Part shown: piece by piece, positions 6,186 to 7,965 of the stretch
Position numbering within the stretch: position 1 is the stretch's first letter
Layout: each line of letters starts with the position of its first letter
Origin: Rhodanobacteraceae bacterium
Lineage (GTDB): Bacteria; Pseudomonadota; Gammaproteobacteria; Xanthomonadales; Rhodanobacteraceae
NCBI GenBank assembly: GCA_025924775.1
Contig: JAICHS010000097.1
Span: 1 to 7,965, forward strand
Direction of reading: 5' to 3'
Length of the DNA: 7,965 nucleotides
Notes under the pieces: generated by a model
What the model was told of the DNA's origin: nothing
Seen by the model: only the letters and a program-made list of their open reading frames with translations
Database searches by the model: none
Program-made: the position numbers and the translations under genes

Positions 6186-7430
6186 ATGAGACTGCACCCC
6201 ATCATTGCCGCGCTGCGCCGGCACAAGGCAGGCGTGACCCTCATCGTGTTGCAGATTGCCTTGACCATGGCAATCGTGTGCAACGCCATCTTCCTGATTG
6301 GCCAGCGCATCGAGCGGGTAGATCGACCCACCGGCGCTGTCGAGGATGGCCTGATTCGAGTCTCGCAAAGCTGGTACGGCGCACCGACGGGTGACGATCC
6401 CGCATCGGTGGAAAAGCTGGACGCCCTGCAGCTCACCGACTTGGCCACGCTGCGCGCGCTGCCCGATGTGCAGGGGGTGGCCGCCTCATTCAGCATGCCG
6501 CTGCAAGGTGAAATCTACAGCGGCAACCTCACCTTGAACCCCGAACAGAAGGGCTTGACGGTCACCGCCGCCTACTACTACGGCGACGAACATTTGCGTT
6601 CCGTGTTGGGCGTGAGGCTGGTCGCCGGCCGCGACTTCAGGGTCGACGAAATCCTGCACCACACCATCCACGGCAGCGCTGTGTCCCCGGTCGTGATTGT
6701 AAGCAAACCAATCGCCGACAAGCTGTTCCCGCATGGCGATGCGCTGGGCAAAACGATTTATCAGGACGGCAAGCCGGCGCGCATCGTCGGCATCGTCGAG
6801 CGCTTGCAAACCCCGACGACATCGAATTGGGGCAGCGCCTGGGATTACAACTCGGTGATCGAGCCGGTGCGTCTGGATGGTGCGTCTGCCAGTTACGCGG
6901 TGCGGGCACGCCCCGGACGCACACGTGCGGCGATGGGCGAGGCGCGCAGAGCGTTGATGGCGATCGATCCGATGCGCGTGATGCCGGATACGTGGGGCAT
7001 CCAGTCGATGTCCGAGATACGCAGCAAGATCTATCGCGCCGATCGCGGCATGGCGCTCGTACTGGGGTTGGTGTGTGCGATCTTGCTGCTGGTCACCACT
7101 GCCGGAATCACCGGCCAAACCAGTTTCTGGGTCGGTCAGCGCCGTAAGCAGATTGGCATTCGCCGTGCATTAGGCGCCAGGCGTGTCGATATCCTGCGTT
7201 ACTTCCAGACAGAAAACTTTCTCATCGTCACCTTCGGCATTGCGCTCGGCTTGGTGCTGGCCTATGCGCTTTCGCTACTGCTGATGCAGCGATACGAGTT
7301 GCCGCGCCTGCCTTGGACCTATCTCCCGGTCGGTGCTGTCGCGCTGTGGCTGATCGGGCAACTGGCCGTGCTGGTGCCTGCCATGCGAGCTGCGGCAGTA
7401 TCGCCGATAGTGGCGACGAGAAGCGTGTGA
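6186..7430 (+). CDS. MacB/FtsX-type ABC transporter permease (second of pair)
   Basis: This is the probable heterodimer partner of the preceding permease. The 414-residue product repeats the same architecture: a helix at about 15-38, a periplasmic domain (about 45-285, with SPVVIVSKPIADKLFP at 167-182 and ARIVGIVERLQTP at 198-210), and helices at about 288-309, 344-367 and 379-400. The cytoplasmic-loop signature is KQIGIRRALGARRVDI (321-336), and the C-terminus is VPAMRAAAVSPIVATRSV (397-414). I chose ATG 6186 because GAGGAG (6175-6180) sits five bases upstream and overlaps the stop of the first gene; an in-frame GTG at 6180 would lie inside that ribosome binding site. The two proteins are related but clearly different in sequence, as is usual for asymmetric permease pairs. 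Transported substrate or signalling role cannot be inferred. Confidence 0.92.
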   Translation: MRLHPIIAALRRHKAGVTLIVLQIALTMAIVCNAIFLIGQRIERVDRPTGAVEDGLIRVSQSWYGAPTGDDPASVEKLDALQLTDLATLRALPDVQGVAASFSMPLQGEIYSGNLTLNPEQKGLTVTAAYYYGDEHLRSVLGVRLVAGRDFRVDEILHHTIHGSAVSPVVIVSKPIADKLFPHGDALGKTIYQDGKPARIVGIVERLQTPTTSNWGSAWDYNSVIEPVRLDGASASYAVRARPGRTRAAMGEARRALMAIDPMRVMPDTWGIQSMSEIRSKIYRADRGMALVLGLVCAILLLVTTAGITGQTSFWVGQRRKQIGIRRALGARRVDILRYFQTENFLIVTFGIALGLVLAYALSLLLMQRYELPRLPWTYLPVGAVALWLIGQLAVLVPAMRAAAVSPIVATRSV

Positions 7431-7481
7431 CCTTCGAACATTAGTGGTCTCCGTCCGCTATTGGGCAATTCGTCAGTATGT

Positions 7482-7507
7482 ACGGCCGGCCGCTTCTGGC
7501 CGGTTGT
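7482..7507. terminator. Hairpin between the converging permease operon and clpB
   Basis: CCGGCC (7486-7491) and GGCCGG (7498-7503) pair around a GCTTCT loop. The stem extends outward by two G-U and two normal pairs to 7482/7507. It is about 20 nt past the clpB stop on the - strand and about 50 nt past the permease stop on the + strand, a good place for a shared terminator. There is no T-run on either side, so intrinsic termination is not assured, and it may instead be part of an interspersed repeat. Confidence 0.4.
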
Positions 7508-7527
7508 TGCCATCCTTCTCGTTCAAA

Positions 7528-7965
7528 TCAGCGCTTGTGGAACGCAAGCTTGCCGTGTTCGGCTTCGACCTCGATGGTGTCGCCACCGACGAATTCGCCC
7601 GCGAGGATTTTCTGCGCCAGCGGATTTTCGAGCTGGGTCTGGATCGCGCGTTTCAGCGGGCGCGCGCCGTAGACCGGATCGAAGCCGACGTTGCCAAGCA
7701 GCATCAGGGCGCCGTCGGAAATTTCGAGATCGATCTGGCGTTCCTGCAGACGCTTGGCGAGATAGTTCGTCTGCAAGCGCGCGATCTCGCGAATCTGCGA
7801 TTTGTCGAGCGGGTGGAACACCACGATCTCGTCGAGGCGGTTGATGAACTCAGGACGGAAGTGCGCCTGCACCACGCCCATCACCGCGGCCTTCTTTTGC
7901 GTGTAGGCCTCGGGTGAATCCTCGTCGATGCCGCTGGATGCGATTTCCTGGATTTGCTGCGAACC
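7528..7965 (-). CDS. clpB: ATP-dependent disaggregase ClpB, C-terminal part (5' end outside window)
   Basis: ClpB is the cytoplasmic AAA+ hexameric disaggregase that works with DnaK to recover aggregated proteins after heat stress. The frame is open through the right edge, and 145 residues of a protein of about 860 are visible, ending at the TGA at 7528-7530. The window begins within the second AAA+ domain (GSQQIQEIASSGIDEDSPEA, just after the usual TSNL). It then has AHFRPEFINRLDEIVVFHPL, which contains the conserved arginine of the FRPEFINR motif, and the C-terminal D2 small domain with the sensor-2 segment GFDPVYGARPLKRAI followed by QTQLENPLAQKIL. These match ClpB rather than ClpA or ClpX. 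The C-terminal tail (GDTIEVEAEHGKLAFHKR) is of normal length. Upstream sequence, including any sigma-32 promoter, is outside the window. Confidence 0.97.
   Translation of the reverse strand, partial: GSQQIQEIASSGIDEDSPEAYTQKKAAVMGVVQAHFRPEFINRLDEIVVFHPLDKSQIREIARLQTNYLAKRLQERQIDLEISDGALMLLGNVGFDPVYGARPLKRAIQTQLENPLAQKILAGEFVGGDTIEVEAEHGKLAFHKR

Noticed and set aside
7444..7917. Forward open frame of 157 codons over clpB
   Set aside because: It is the mirror reading of the conserved ClpB C-terminus, whose sequence matches the family closely on the other strand.
1..7965. CRISPR arrays, tRNA/rRNA genes, transposases, phage or toxin-antitoxin genes
   Set aside because: No regularly spaced repeats, RNA gene folds or recognisable proteins of these types were seen on either strand.

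Overview
The window looks like chromosomal DNA from a high-GC gammaproteobacterium, most likely of the Xanthomonas/Lysobacter/Rhodanobacter group. The clues are the ClpB C-terminus, the cyo gene order followed by SURF1, the paired MacB/FtsX-like permeases, and a CCCTCACCC...GGGTGAGGG palindromic repeat of a kind common in those genomes. This placement comes from recognised protein and repeat style, not from a database search.

Positions 1-2843 (+ strand) are the distal part of a quinol oxidase operon: the C-terminal 289 residues of cyoB, then complete cyoC and cyoD joined by ATGA overlaps, a palindromic interspersed repeat, and a SURF1-family assembly factor. Together they encode a proton-pumping heme-copper ubiquinol oxidase and a membrane protein for its maturation. 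cyoA and the start of cyoB lie off the left edge. No heme O synthase (cyoE) follows cyoD here.

Positions 2979-4298 (- strand) encode an exported alpha/beta hydrolase related to the acyl-CoA thioesterase / bile acid-CoA:amino acid N-acyltransferase (BAAT) family, with signal peptide and an apparent Ser-Asp-His triad. About 540 nt without a recognisable gene (4299-4838) separate it from a divergent pair of + strand genes (4839-6176 and 6186-7430). Both of these are MacB/FtsX-type ABC transporter permeases with one N-terminal helix, a large periplasmic domain and three C-terminal helices. No ATPase or adaptor gene accompanies them in the window.

Positions 7528-7965 (- strand) are the C-terminal end of the ClpB disaggregase, converging on the permease operon with a hairpin between them. 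The hydrolase gene is visibly less GC-rich than the cyo genes. The hydrolase and orphan permeases sit between housekeeping genes and may be accessory DNA. I found no CRISPR array, RNA gene, transposase or phage gene, and no convincing new multi-gene system. The points most worth following are the ATPase-less permease pair, the SURF1 histidine position, the exported BAAT-like enzyme with a homopolymer tract, and the gene-free divergent region.
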